Below are positions 43,644-52,866 of a DNA stretch of 64,000 bases, piece after piece (position 1 is the stretch's first letter; every line of letters starts with the position of its first letter). Position numbers and translations under genes: made by a program. The stretch spans positions 18,121-82,120 of the forward strand of contig NZ_VXCP01000033.1 in NCBI RefSeq assembly GCF_011355085.1, in the 5' to 3' direction. This DNA comes from Pseudomonas akapageensis (lineage in GTDB: Bacteria; Pseudomonadota; Gammaproteobacteria; Pseudomonadales; Pseudomonadaceae). Below the pieces are notes generated by a model. It saw only the letters and a program-made list of their open reading frames with translations, searched no databases and was not told the DNA's origin.

Positions 43644-45548
43644 ATGAACGTCATAAAAACAATAAATGGCAACCTGCCCCAGGATGCCCGTCTGGCCCGT
43701 GAAAAACTGAACATCGATGGCCAACTGCCCGATGGCATTCTGCGTGCCGAAATCGATGCCTCATGGCGACGCAGCCTGGGCCATGGCGTGCACTGCAATA
43801 GCCGTACGGCGCTCGACCTGGAGTCGGCATCGAGTCTCGATGTGCTGCTGGCCAGCAATCGCCTGCTGCTCGATGCAGCTGCGGCCGAGGTCGATTACCT
43901 CAAGGCGCGCCAGGGCAAGGAAGGCTTGATCATCCTGGCCAATGCCGATGCCACCATCCTGGCGGTCGAAGGCCGCTCCGAAGACCTCAAGCGCAGTGGG
44001 CTGGACGATATCGCCCTGGGCACCTGCTGGAGCGAAGCGGTGCGCGGCACCAATGCGCTCGGCACCGCACTGGTGGAAGCGCGCACGGTGCAGATCGACT
44101 GCGGCGAGCACTACCTCGACAGGTTGAGCGATTTTTCCTGCACCTCGGTACCGATTCACTGCCCGCAGGGTGACCTGCTCGGCGTACTCGACCTCACGCG
44201 CCAAGGGCCGCTGGGTCGCGTCCAGGACAGCACCGCGCTGCTCTCGCTGGCGGTCAGTCAGATCGAGGGGCGCCTGTTCAATGCCAGCTACCCGGACCAG
44301 ATCGTGCTGGCGTTTCACAGCCGCCGCCAATACCTCGATTCGCCCTGGCAGGGCCTGCTGGCGCTGGATCTGGAAGGTCGCATTCTTGCGGTCAGCAACC
44401 AGGCCTGCCAGCTACTCAAAGACTCGCGCATCAGCTTGATTGGCCAGCGCTGCGACAATTTTCTCGGCATGCGCCTGGATCAGTGGCTGGCGCGCATCGC
44501 CCAGGGCGGCATCAACACGGTCGAAACCGCCAAGGGCTCCTTCTTCTACAAGGCCCTGCAGGTTCCACTGCGGCCCATCAGCGTCGCCGGTACGCTCAAG
44601 CGTCCCGCCAAGGTCGTGCCCGGCCAGCCCGACCTGGACTCCCTGGGCATGGGCAACAGCCGCTATAGCCGTGCGTTGCGCATGGCGCGCCAGGGCCTGG
44701 CCAATGAATTGCCGGTGCTGCTGCTGGGCGAAACCGGCAGCGGCAAGGAAGTGGTCGCGCGAGCCCTGCACATGGCCGGTGCGCGCAGTGAAAAACCCTT
44801 TGTCGCAGTCAATTGCGCGGCAATTCCCGAAGGCTTGATCGAGTCGGAGTTGTTCGGATATCGCGAAGGCGCCTTCACCGGCTCTCGCCGCGGTGGCGTG
44901 GTTGGCCGCCTGCAACAGGCCCATGGCGGCACGCTGTTCCTCGATGAGATCGGCGACATGCCCCTGGCCTTGCAAGCGCGTTTGCTACGGGTGTTGCAGG
45001 AACGCAAGGTCGCCCCGCTGGGGGCTGCCGAAGAGCAGGATCTGGATGTGGCGATCATCTGCGCCACCCACCGTGACCTCAAACGTCAGGTGGAAGACAA
45101 GCAGTTTCGCGAAGACCTCTACTACCGGGTCAACGGCATCAGCGTGCAGTTGCCGGCACTGCGCGAACGCGACGATCTGAGCCAACTGATTTCGAGTCTG
45201 TTGACCAAACTGGGTGCCGGCACGGTGAAACTGTCGAGCGAGCTGTCCGAGTTGTTCGCCCACTACCACTGGCCGGGCAACATTCGCCAACTGGAGATGG
45301 TCTTGCGCACACTGCTGGCGATGCGTGAAGAGCATGAAACCGAGCTGGGTCTCGAGCACTTGCCCGACAGCATGCTCGAGGAATTGAGTGCGGTAGAACG
45401 GCCCCAGAGCGGGCGCATCCGCGACAATGAGCTGGAGTTGATCCGTCAGTCCCTGGAGCAGCATCAAGGCAATGTCTCCGCTGCTGCCGATGCCCTGGGC
45501 ATCAGCCGCGCGACCCTGTATCGCAAGCTCAAGCAGTTGCACAGCTGA
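43644..45548 (+). CDS. Sigma-54-dependent activator (GAF/AAA+/Fis type) of the QHNDH locus
   Basis: This 634-residue protein starts MNVIKTINGNLPQDARLARE. The N-terminal half (about 1-330) has a GAF/PAS sensor arrangement like AcoR. An AAA+ domain follows with Walker A GETGSGKE, the sigma-54 contact motif as GAFTGS (usual GAFTGA), Walker B LFLDEIGDM and a Fis-type helix-turn-helix at the end (NVSAAADALGISRATLYRKL). It overlaps qhpF by one base. Sigma-54-type promoters and paired palindromes occur upstream of qhpA and the aldehyde dehydrogenase, which makes these the likely targets. Confidence 0.9.
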   Translation: MNVIKTINGNLPQDARLAREKLNIDGQLPDGILRAEIDASWRRSLGHGVHCNSRTALDLESASSLDVLLASNRLLLDAAAAEVDYLKARQGKEGLIILANADATILAVEGRSEDLKRSGLDDIALGTCWSEAVRGTNALGTALVEARTVQIDCGEHYLDRLSDFSCTSVPIHCPQGDLLGVLDLTRQGPLGRVQDSTALLSLAVSQIEGRLFNASYPDQIVLAFHSRRQYLDSPWQGLLALDLEGRILAVSNQACQLLKDSRISLIGQRCDNFLGMRLDQWLARIAQGGINTVETAKGSFFYKALQVPLRPISVAGTLKRPAKVVPGQPDLDSLGMGNSRYSRALRMARQGLANELPVLLLGETGSGKEVVARALHMAGARSEKPFVAVNCAAIPEGLIESELFGYREGAFTGSRRGGVVGRLQQAHGGTLFLDEIGDMPLALQARLLRVLQERKVAPLGAAEEQDLDVAIICATHRDLKRQVEDKQFREDLYYRVNGISVQLPALRERDDLSQLISSLLTKLGAGTVKLSSELSELFAHYHWPGNIRQLEMVLRTLLAMREEHETELGLEHLPDSMLEELSAVERPQSGRIRDNELELIRQSLEQHQGNVSAAADALGISRATLYRKLKQLHS

Positions 45549-47269
45549 TGCAAAGACTGATTACCCGACTGATCGACAGCAAGGACCCGCAGACACTGCA
45601 GCACTCCCTGCAATGGCTGTACGGCTTCGTGCGCCCCCACCGCCTGGCCATTGCCGGCCTGCTGGGGTTGTCGTTGTGCGCGTCCTTGCTGGTGCTGGTG
45701 CAACCCTGGCTGACCAAGCTGCTGATCGATGATGGTCTGCTGGCGCGGAACTTTTCCCAACTCGTGCTGATTGCCGGACTGATGATTGCCGCGGGCCTGA
45801 TCGGCACGTTGCTCTCCGGGGTCAACCGCTACCTGCATACCCGCTTGTCCGGGCGCATCCTGTTTGCCTTGCGCGACGAGCTGTACCAGCACTTGCAGAC
45901 GCTGTCGCCGAGCTTCTACGGCAAGCGCCGGATCGGCGACCTGATGTCGCGTCTGGACGGTGACGTCGCTGAAATCCAGCGCTTTGCCGTCGATTCATTG
46001 TTCTCGGCGGTTTCCAGTGTGATCGGTCTGGTCTGTGCCGTGGCCATGCTCCTGACCCTGTCCTGGAAGCTGTCGTTGCTGGCACTGGTGCTGATCCCGC
46101 TGGATGTGCTGTGGCTGCGCTGGATGCGGCGCAAGGTCGAGCGTGAAGTGCGGCAGCTGCGCGAACGCTCGGCGGATGTTTCGTCTTTTCTGGTCGAGAC
46201 CTTGCCGGTGATGAAGTTCATCCAGTCGGCCGGCCAGCAGCAGCGTGAGGCGCGGCGCCTGGAGGGATTGGGCCAGGGCTACATGAGCCAGTTGCTGCGG
46301 CTTCAGGTCACCGAATTCTTCACCCAGGCGGTGCCCGGCACCCTGACCTCACTGTCGCGGGCTTGTGCTTTTCTCATTGGCGGATATTGGGTGGTGCAGG
46401 GCACCTGGCAACTGGGCGCCCTGATTGCCTTTTCGACGTACCTGGGCATGGCGGTAGGGCCGGTACAGAGCTTGTTGGGCCTGTATGTGGCGTTGCAACG
46501 AATGACCGTCAGCCTGGGGCGGGTCATGGAGCTGCGCGGTGAGCAACCCGGTGTCAGCAGCCCTGCGCAACCCGGGCCAATGCCAACGGCCGGGGAGCTG
46601 TGCTTCGAGAACGTCCACTTCAGTCATCCCGACCGGCCGGCCATTCTGCGCGGCGTCGAAGCGCGCATGCCCTATGGACGCAAGATTGCCCTGAGTGGCG
46701 CGTCCGGAGTCGGCAAGTCGACCCTGATCGATCTGCTGCAACGCTTCTACGATCCGCAGGAAGGCCGAATCCTGCTGGACGGCTGCGACCTGCGTGAACT
46801 CGATCTGTATGAACTGCGCCGCCGAATCGCCGTGGTCAGCCAGGATATCGTACTGTTTCGTGGCAGCCTGGCCGATAACCTGGCCTACAGCGTGCCCTTT
46901 GCCAGCCGCGACGCGATTGCCGAAGTGGCGCGTCTGGCGCGGCTGGACAGCCTGATCGAGTCGATGCCCGAAGGGCTCGACACACCCCTTGGCGAGCGCG
47001 GCCAGCAATTGTCCGGCGGGCAGAGGCAGCGCATCGCCATTGCCCGGGCCTTGTTGCAGGACCCTTTGATTCTGGTGCTGGACGAGGCCACCTCGGCGGT
47101 CGACGAAGCCACCGAGCGCGAAGTCATCAGTGCCATCGACCAGTTGTTTGCCGGGCGTACGCGCATCCTGATCAGTCATCGCCCTTCGACCCTGGCCGAT
47201 GCCGACCTGCGTTTCGAGTTGGTCGATGGCCTGCTCAGTGCGCCGCAGGAGCGCGTCCATGAGAGCTGA
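45548..47269 (+). CDS. qhpF: ABC transporter QhpF, exporter for the QHNDH gamma subunit
   Basis: This 573-residue protein fuses a six-helix membrane domain (about 30-320) to an ATPase domain. Walker A GASGVGKST is at about 384, LSGGQRQRIAIARAL and Walker B LVLDEATSAVDE follow. It resembles MsbA-type half transporters. In Paracoccus, QhpF is needed to move the crosslinked gamma subunit, or its precursor, into the periplasm. It begins one base before the activator ends and overlaps qhpE, so the regulator and maturation genes are one transcript. Confidence 0.85.
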   Translation: MQRLITRLIDSKDPQTLQHSLQWLYGFVRPHRLAIAGLLGLSLCASLLVLVQPWLTKLLIDDGLLARNFSQLVLIAGLMIAAGLIGTLLSGVNRYLHTRLSGRILFALRDELYQHLQTLSPSFYGKRRIGDLMSRLDGDVAEIQRFAVDSLFSAVSSVIGLVCAVAMLLTLSWKLSLLALVLIPLDVLWLRWMRRKVEREVRQLRERSADVSSFLVETLPVMKFIQSAGQQQREARRLEGLGQGYMSQLLRLQVTEFFTQAVPGTLTSLSRACAFLIGGYWVVQGTWQLGALIAFSTYLGMAVGPVQSLLGLYVALQRMTVSLGRVMELRGEQPGVSSPAQPGPMPTAGELCFENVHFSHPDRPAILRGVEARMPYGRKIALSGASGVGKSTLIDLLQRFYDPQEGRILLDGCDLRELDLYELRRRIAVVSQDIVLFRGSLADNLAYSVPFASRDAIAEVARLARLDSLIESMPEGLDTPLGERGQQLSGGQRQRIAIARALLQDPLILVLDEATSAVDEATEREVISAIDQLFAGRTRILISHRPSTLADADLRFELVDGLLSAPQERVHES

Positions 47270-47933
47270 GCTGCGCATAGGTATTGTCGATAGCGGGCAT
47301 GCGCCGGATCAGGGTCAGGTGATTGCCGGGCGGCGTTTCCAGTTGGCTGCCGAGGGGCTCGACGAGGGCCCGTTGCAGCCCGACAGCCTCGGCCACGGCA
47401 GTGCGGTCCTGGCGGCCATTGCCCAGCGTGCGCCAGATGCACAGTTTTGCGTGGCCCAGGTATTCGATGCCCGCGGGGTCACCAGTGCCTTGCAGATCGC
47501 CGCTGCGATCGACTGGCTGGTGGGTTGTAATGTACGACTGATCAATCTCAGCCTCGGGTTGCGCCAGGATCGCGATCTGCTGCGTCAGGCCTGTGCTGCG
47601 GCGCAGGCAGCGGGGGTCATGCTGTGTGCGTCCAGCCCGGCCCAGGGCGAAGCCGTTTATCCGGCCAGCTATCCGGGGGTCGTGCGGGTGACTGGCGACG
47701 CTCGTTGCCTTGCAGAACAATGGTCGTGGCTCGACAGTGCTCAGGCTGACTTTGCGGCCTGCGTGCGCAGCGACGACCCGCGTCGTTCCGGGGCCAGTCT
47801 CGGCTGCGCGGCGTTGAGCGGGCATATCGCCGCCTTACTGCTGCAAAACCCGCACGCCAGCGACCCTGAAGTGCTCGCCTGGCTGCGCGAGCACGCCAGC
47901 TTCCGGGGGCCGGAACGCCGGACTGCGCCATGA
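47259..47933 (+). CDS. qhpE: Subtilisin-like protease QhpE
   Basis: QhpE removes the N-terminal leader of the QHNDH gamma subunit after crosslinking. The 224-residue protein lacks a signal peptide. It shows a subtilisin triad: Asp11 (IVDSGH), His46 (SLGHGSAVLAAI) and Ser180 (GASLGCAALSGHIAAL). It is shorter than secreted subtilisins, with no prodomain, which fits a cytosolic specialised enzyme. The ATG at 47259 overlaps the end of qhpF. Its stop overlaps the start of qhpG by four bases. Confidence 0.85.
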   Translation: MRAELRIGIVDSGHAPDQGQVIAGRRFQLAAEGLDEGPLQPDSLGHGSAVLAAIAQRAPDAQFCVAQVFDARGVTSALQIAAAIDWLVGCNVRLINLSLGLRQDRDLLRQACAAAQAAGVMLCASSPAQGEAVYPASYPGVVRVTGDARCLAEQWSWLDSAQADFAACVRSDDPRRSGASLGCAALSGHIAALLLQNPHASDPEVLAWLREHASFRGPERRTAP

Positions 47934-49234
47934 GCCGAATTGTGATCCTGGGGGCGGGACCGGCGGGTGCAGCTGTCGCGCTGGGTTTGCGAAAACTTGG
48001 CCTTCAGGTGTGTATCGTCAGCGAATGGCGCCGTTTCGCCGCGCTTGAGGGGGTGTCCCAGCGGGTGCTCGAGGGCTTGCGTTCAGCGGGCCTGCAACGG
48101 GCGCTGGCCAACGCCACCCAACCGTCCCAGCGTCAGGTGCTATGGAACGGCGAACAGCACGCACGCAATGTCGAATTTCTGCTAGATCGCCCACGCTTCG
48201 ACCGGGGGCTGCGCGAGGACCTGCAATCAGCCGGCGTCAGCCTGATCGAAGGGCGCGTGCTGACGGTCACGACAACCGAGGCGGGGCATCGAATTGCGCT
48301 CGATGGCGGCGAAACCTTGCAGGCCGATTTTCTCGTCGAAGCCCGCGGCCGGCAGGCGCCGCAGGCTGGCGCCACGGGCAGGGCGGTGCGCGGGCCGGAG
48401 ACGCTGAGCCTGCTCAATCGCTGGCAAGGTCTGCCGGGCAAGACTGCCAGTGCGGTGCAGAGCCTGGAGGACGGCTGGGTGTGGATGGCCCGCCAGGCCG
48501 ATGGACGCTGCTATTGGCAGCTGACGGTGGATGTCGCCAGCGCTGACTTGCCGGGCAAGGCGCAACTGCTCGATTACTGTCGCGAGCGCCGCCAGCGTTT
48601 ACCGATGGCGCAAGCGTTCTTTGAAAACGGTGATGAAACAGACCTGCAACTGCACGCCCGCAGCAGCACGGCAATCCTCAGTCAGCAGGCCTGCGGCGAC
48701 AACTGGATTCGCGTCGGCGATGCCGCCATGGCGGTCGATCCACTCTCGGGCAATGGCATCTTCCAGTCCTTGTCGTCGGCGCTACAGGCGCCTGCCGTGA
48801 TCAATACCCTGCTGCACCAACCGCAGCGGGCAGGGTTGGCCCGGCAGTTTCACCAGCAGCGGGTCGAGCAATTGTTCTGGCGTTTTGCCCGCATCGGGCG
48901 CGACTTCTATGCCCAGGAGCAACAGTGGCCGACGAGCCCGTTCTGGCAGGCGCGCAGCGGCTGGCCGGATGCCGAGCCTGCGCACCGTCCTGTGGATTTC
49001 GCCGCATTGAAAATTCAATCCGCTCCCGTGCTGCGCGACGGGCTGGTGGAGGCGGCGCAAGTGGTGATCACCCCGGATCAACCGCTGGGGATCTGGCATA
49101 TCCAGGGTGTCGAACTGGCGCCACTGGTCAGCCGCCTGCAACACGAACCTGCGCAGCAGGTGCTGGCCGGGTTGTCCGAAGAGCAGGCGCGCACCATCCG
49201 CAGCTGGTTGCTCAGCCAGGGTTACCGGCCCTGA
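47930..49234 (+). CDS. qhpG: FAD-dependent monooxygenase QhpG
   Basis: QhpG hydroxylates the gamma-subunit tryptophan to form the cysteine tryptophylquinone cofactor. The 434-residue protein has the N-terminal FAD loop GAGPAG (8-13) and the second flavin motif VGDAAMAVDPLSGNG (near 265). It has no signal peptide, matching cytosolic action before export. It overlaps qhpE by four bases and ends the activator-qhpFEG transcript, with a terminator-like hairpin at the stop. Confidence 0.85.
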   Translation: MSRIVILGAGPAGAAVALGLRKLGLQVCIVSEWRRFAALEGVSQRVLEGLRSAGLQRALANATQPSQRQVLWNGEQHARNVEFLLDRPRFDRGLREDLQSAGVSLIEGRVLTVTTTEAGHRIALDGGETLQADFLVEARGRQAPQAGATGRAVRGPETLSLLNRWQGLPGKTASAVQSLEDGWVWMARQADGRCYWQLTVDVASADLPGKAQLLDYCRERRQRLPMAQAFFENGDETDLQLHARSSTAILSQQACGDNWIRVGDAAMAVDPLSGNGIFQSLSSALQAPAVINTLLHQPQRAGLARQFHQQRVEQLFWRFARIGRDFYAQEQQWPTSPFWQARSGWPDAEPAHRPVDFAALKIQSAPVLRDGLVEAAQVVITPDQPLGIWHIQGVELAPLVSRLQHEPAQQVLAGLSEEQARTIRSWLLSQGYRP

Positions 49235-49246
49235 AACCAGGGCCGG
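49225..49246. terminator. Hairpin at the qhpG/aldehyde dehydrogenase junction
   Basis: CCGGCCCTG and CAGGGCCGG arms flank AAAC and overlap the qhpG stop. It lies between two convergent genes. No T-run is present. Confidence 0.55.
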
Positions 49247-49255
49247 TGGCCGGCT

Positions 49256-50749
49256 TCAGAGCTTGATCAGCACCGACTTGAGCTCGGTGTAATGCTCGAT
49301 GGCCGCAGCGCCCATTTCCCGGCCCACGCCAGACATCTTGTAACCGCCAAACGGCAGTGCCGGATCCAGCGCACTGTGGCAATTGACCCAGACCGAACCG
49401 GACTTGATGCGCGGGATCATCCGGTGCACGGCCGCCAGATCATTCGACCAGATGCTCGCACCCAGGCCATAGGGGCTGTCGTTGGCCATGCGCAGGGCCT
49501 CTGCCTCATCGTCGAAGGGAATGGCCACCAGCACCGGGCCGAAGATCTCTTCCTGCACCAGCCGGCTGTTCTGGTCGACGTCGACGATCACCGTTGGTTT
49601 GACGAAATACCCAGGGCCGAACTGCTCGCCACCGCAGGCGATGGTTGCACCGCTGTCGCGGCCCATTTCGATGTAGTTGAACACCCGTTGCTGCTGTCTG
49701 GCCGAAATCAGCGGACCCATCTGCACAGTGGGGTCCATGCCGTTGCCGAGCTTCATGCTGTTGGCGATGCCAGCGATGTCGGCCACCACATTGTCGAAGT
49801 GTTTGCGGTGCACATACAGTCTGGAGCCGGCGCAGCAGACCTGGCCCTGGTTGAAGAAGATCGCGCTGGCGGCTCCGGCGGCGGCGCTGGCGAGGTCAGC
49901 ATCGGGCATCACGATGGTCGGCGATTTGCCGCCCAGTTCCAGGGTTACGCGAGTCATCGACTCCATGGCGACCTTGCCGATCTGCTTGCCCACTTCGGTG
50001 GAGCCGGTGAAGGTGAGCTTGTCCACCAGCGGGTTGTGGGTCAGCGCCGAACCTGCAGTAATGCCGGTGCCGGTGACGACGTTGAACACCCCGCTGGGGT
50101 AGCCGGCTTCCAGCACCAGTTCTGCCAGTTTCAGTGCGGTCAGTGGGGTTTCGTCGGCGGGCTTGAGCACCACGGTGCAGCCGGTCGCCAGCGCCGGGCC
50201 CAGCTTCCAGCACGCCAGCAGCAAGGGGAAGTTCCACGCCACGATGGCGCCGACCACGCCAATCGCTTCGCGGCGAATGAAGCCGTGAAATTGGTCATTG
50301 GGCATCAGCGGCAGGGATACATCCACGGTCGAGCCTTCGATTTTGGTGGCCCAGCCGGCCATGTAGCGCAGGAAATCGATGGCCAGTTGCACGTCCATGA
50401 CCCGTGCGACCGCTGCGCTCTTGCCGTTGTTCAGGCATTCGAGCTGGGCGAGGATTTCGCCGTCACGTTCAAGCAGGTCGGCCAGGCGCCAGAGCAGGTT
50501 CTGCCGCTCGCGTGGACGCGTGCGGCTCCAGGCCGAATCATCGAAGGCCTGCCGCGCAGCCAGCACGGCGCGGTCGACATCGGCCGCCGAGGCCGACGGC
50601 ACCTTGCACAGCACTTCGCCGGTGGCCGGGTTGCGCAGGTCCATGGTGGCGCCATCGGCGGCGGTGACCCATTCGGCGCCGATCAGCATGGTCGGTGTGC
50701 GTTGCAGGAATGCCTGGGTGGCGGGATGCAGTGATGGTGTTGCGGACAT
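49256..50749 (-). CDS. Aldehyde dehydrogenase (NAD(P)-dependent)
   Basis: This 497-residue enzyme oxidises aldehydes to acids. The cofactor and catalytic motifs are visible: VAWNFPLLLACWK, FTGSTEVGK, the glutamate in ELGGKSP and the cysteine in GQVCCAGSRLYV. The ATG at 50749 (MSATPSLHPATQ) follows GAGG. A TTG-started extension to 50824 would overlap its own sigma-54-type promoter. It sits inside the QHNDH cluster, so its substrate is probably the aldehyde from amine oxidation. A phenylacetaldehyde or short-chain preference cannot be told from sequence. Confidence 0.92.
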   Translation of the reverse strand: MSATPSLHPATQAFLQRTPTMLIGAEWVTAADGATMDLRNPATGEVLCKVPSASAADVDRAVLAARQAFDDSAWSRTRPRERQNLLWRLADLLERDGEILAQLECLNNGKSAAVARVMDVQLAIDFLRYMAGWATKIEGSTVDVSLPLMPNDQFHGFIRREAIGVVGAIVAWNFPLLLACWKLGPALATGCTVVLKPADETPLTALKLAELVLEAGYPSGVFNVVTGTGITAGSALTHNPLVDKLTFTGSTEVGKQIGKVAMESMTRVTLELGGKSPTIVMPDADLASAAAGAASAIFFNQGQVCCAGSRLYVHRKHFDNVVADIAGIANSMKLGNGMDPTVQMGPLISARQQQRVFNYIEMGRDSGATIACGGEQFGPGYFVKPTVIVDVDQNSRLVQEEIFGPVLVAIPFDDEAEALRMANDSPYGLGASIWSNDLAAVHRMIPRIKSGSVWVNCHSALDPALPFGGYKMSGVGREMGAAAIEHYTELKSVLIKL

Positions 50750-50788
50750 GGCGATGGCCTCTTGTTGTTCGGGGGATGGAAGCCCTTT

Positions 50789-50805
50789 CGCAACCGCTGT
50801 GCCAA
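50789..50805 (-). promoter_or_regulatory. Sigma-54 (-24/-12) promoter for the aldehyde dehydrogenase
   Basis: On the minus strand TTGGCAC-AGCGG-TTGCG matches the consensus YTGGCAC-N5-TTGCW except for the last base. It is 40-56 bases upstream of the ATG at 50749, facing away from qhpA. The -24/-12 spacing is exact. Confidence 0.8.
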
Positions 50806-50880
50806 TGCCGAATTTTTTATTCAACTCATTGTTTTATAAATATTTAATGCAATCTATCGATCGCAGTTCCAAGCGCTGCC

Positions 50881-50961
50881 TGTCGCATTCTGCGACAACG
50901 CTGAGACGCACTCGGACAACGGCGACAGGGCCGCGTTGTCGGGCTGTCTCAGAGTGGAACA
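50881..50961. promoter_or_regulatory. Paired TGT-N11-ACA palindromes, candidate activator sites
   Basis: TGTCGCATTCTGCGACA (50881-50897) is a perfect 7-3-7 palindrome. TGTCTCAGAGTGGAACA (50945-50961) is a degenerate copy. They sit between the two sigma-54 promoters, about 76-92 bases from one and 96-112 from the other at the nearest, a usual enhancer distance. The Fis-type activator at 43644 is the likely binder. Confidence 0.65.
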
Positions 50962-51056
50962 GCTGTCGCGAAATTAAACGTTCAGTCCTCCGCGTGCTCC
51001 TTTCAAATGACCGCCTAAACTGTCCCCAAGCCTTGAAATACGAGGCAATGCTCGAT

Positions 51057-51073
51057 TTGGCACACTAGTTGTA
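51057..51073 (+). promoter_or_regulatory. Sigma-54 (-24/-12) promoter for qhpA
   Basis: TTGGCAC-ACTAG-TTGTA matches YTGGCAC-N5-TTGCW with one change in the -12 element (T for C). The expected start site is near 51085, giving about a 115-base leader before the qhpA ATG. Confidence 0.75.
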
Positions 51074-51200
51074 TTGCTCCCCTACAAGTGACTCTCGGGC
51101 CTGAGCCCTGCCTGATCCAAGCTCAGCAGGCCGAGAGATCGATAACAAAAGCACAGACTTGAAAACGATAAGAATAAGTCCCGTGGGAGGTCAGACGTTG

Positions 51201-52778
51201 ATGAAGAGAACACTCCGCTTGAGCATGACCAGTGGCCTGTTGGCGGTTGCCGCATGCCTGGCCCTGCATCCCGAGCAAAGCCAGGCCCGCGACGCGCAGA
51301 CCATTCTCAAGGAAACCTGTCAGGGCTGTCACACGCCTGAAGGTGAAAACGCCTTGAGCCGCATCAGCCACCAGCGCAAGACCCCGGAAGGCTGGCTGAT
51401 GAGCATTGCGCGCATGCAGACCATGCACAATCTGCAGATCAGCGACGAAGACCGCCGCACGGTGGTCAAGTACCTGGCCGATACCCAGGGCCTGGCGCCG
51501 AGCGAAACCGATGGCGTGCGTTATGCGCTGGAGCGTCGGCTCAATACGGTCGAGCAGTTCGACGATCAAACCAAGCAGATGTGTGGCCGCTGCCACTCCG
51601 GTGCGCGGGTCGCCTTGCAGCGGCGTCCTGCCCAGGAATGGGAACGTCTGGTGAACTTCCACCTGGGCCAATGGCCGTCGCTGGAGTATCAGGCGCTGGC
51701 CCGTGACCGCGACTGGTTCGATATCGCCCGCAAGGACATGGTGCCGCTGCTGGCCAAGCGTTACCCACTGGACACTCAGGCCTGGAAGGACTGGCAGAAA
51801 AACATGCCCAAGGCCGAGGCCATGGTCGGTCAATGGAGCTTCAGCGGCCATATGCCGGGCAAGGGTGAGCTGGGCGGCATCATGACCGTCAGCGCCAACG
51901 GTACCGACCAGTTCAAGGTCGCGGTCGATGGCCAATATGCCGATGGCAGCCCGTTCAAGGGCGAAGGCAGCGCAATTCTCTACAGCGGTTACGAATGGCG
52001 CGGCAATGTCACGGTCGATGGCGTGAACATGCGCCAGGTGTTCGCGGCCAAGGGCGGCGAACTCAAGGGCCGGATGTTCGACAAGGCCCACGACGAGCGG
52101 GGCCTGGATTTCGTCGCGGCCAAGCAAGGCACCAAACAGTTGCTGGCCGTGCAGCCTGGCTACCTGAAGGCCGGCAGTGAAGGCGAAGTCACCCTGATCG
52201 GCAGCGGCCTGGAAGGCAAGCCGTCGTTCGGCAAGGGCGTCGAGGTTGTTGAAGTGCTGGAGCAGACGCCGGAGCGCCTGCGGGTCAAGCTCAAGGCGGC
52301 TGCCGATGCGGCACCGGGCGTGCGTGCTGTCAGCGTCGGTGCTCTCAAGGGTGTGAACCTGGCGGTCTATCGTGACATTGCCGAGGTCAAGGTCGTGCCG
52401 GCCTTCTCGGTGGCGCGTATCGGTGAGGGCGGTGGCTCGACGCCGAAAGTCCAGGGCCGCTTCGATGCCGAAGCCTGGGGCAAGGGCACCGATGGCAAGC
52501 CGTACCGCATCGGTGTGTTCCCGGCGCAGTGGAAGGTCGAGGCCTTCGACGAGCGCGCCAAGGAAGACGAAGACGTCAAGTACGCCGGCACCATGCAAGC
52601 CGATTCCGGGGTCTTCACCCCGGGCGATGCCGGGCCCAACCCGCAACGCAAGATGTCGACCAACAACGCCGGCAACCTGAAGGTCATTGCCGCCGTGGAT
52701 GACGCCGGCAAATCCCATACCGGCGAAGGTCAGATGATCGTCACCGTGCAACGCTGGAACAATCCGCCCATTCCTTGA
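51201..52778 (+). CDS. qhpA: Quinohemoprotein amine dehydrogenase alpha subunit
   Basis: This is the diheme subunit of periplasmic QHNDH, which passes electrons from the CTQ site to an outside acceptor. The 525-residue protein starts MKRTLRLSMTSGLLAVAACL with a Sec signal ending near QSQA (29). It has two c-type heme sites, CQGCH (40-44) and CGRCH (128-132), followed by beta-sandwich domains. GGAGG lies 10 bases before ATG 51201, so the upstream frame from 51159 is not used. It is followed by qhpD. Confidence 0.92.
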   Translation: MKRTLRLSMTSGLLAVAACLALHPEQSQARDAQTILKETCQGCHTPEGENALSRISHQRKTPEGWLMSIARMQTMHNLQISDEDRRTVVKYLADTQGLAPSETDGVRYALERRLNTVEQFDDQTKQMCGRCHSGARVALQRRPAQEWERLVNFHLGQWPSLEYQALARDRDWFDIARKDMVPLLAKRYPLDTQAWKDWQKNMPKAEAMVGQWSFSGHMPGKGELGGIMTVSANGTDQFKVAVDGQYADGSPFKGEGSAILYSGYEWRGNVTVDGVNMRQVFAAKGGELKGRMFDKAHDERGLDFVAAKQGTKQLLAVQPGYLKAGSEGEVTLIGSGLEGKPSFGKGVEVVEVLEQTPERLRVKLKAAADAAPGVRAVSVGALKGVNLAVYRDIAEVKVVPAFSVARIGEGGGSTPKVQGRFDAEAWGKGTDGKPYRIGVFPAQWKVEAFDERAKEDEDVKYAGTMQADSGVFTPGDAGPNPQRKMSTNNAGNLKVIAAVDDAGKSHTGEGQMIVTVQRWNNPPIP

Positions 52779-52866
52779 GAACCCGTTGCGGGGCCCCTGA
52801 GGTTAGGCATTGAGTCAGTAACAAGGAGAGGGTCGGCACCGACCGGCCTTTCTCGAGGAGGTTGCA

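Noticed and set aside
50750..50824. TTG-started N-terminal extension of the aldehyde dehydrogenase
   Set aside because: It would place the sigma-54-type promoter inside the coding region, and ATG 50749 has a good ribosome binding site.
51123..52751. Minus-strand open frame of 542 codons opposite qhpA
   Set aside because: The sense frame encodes a signal peptide and two heme-binding sites, so the antisense frame is not real.
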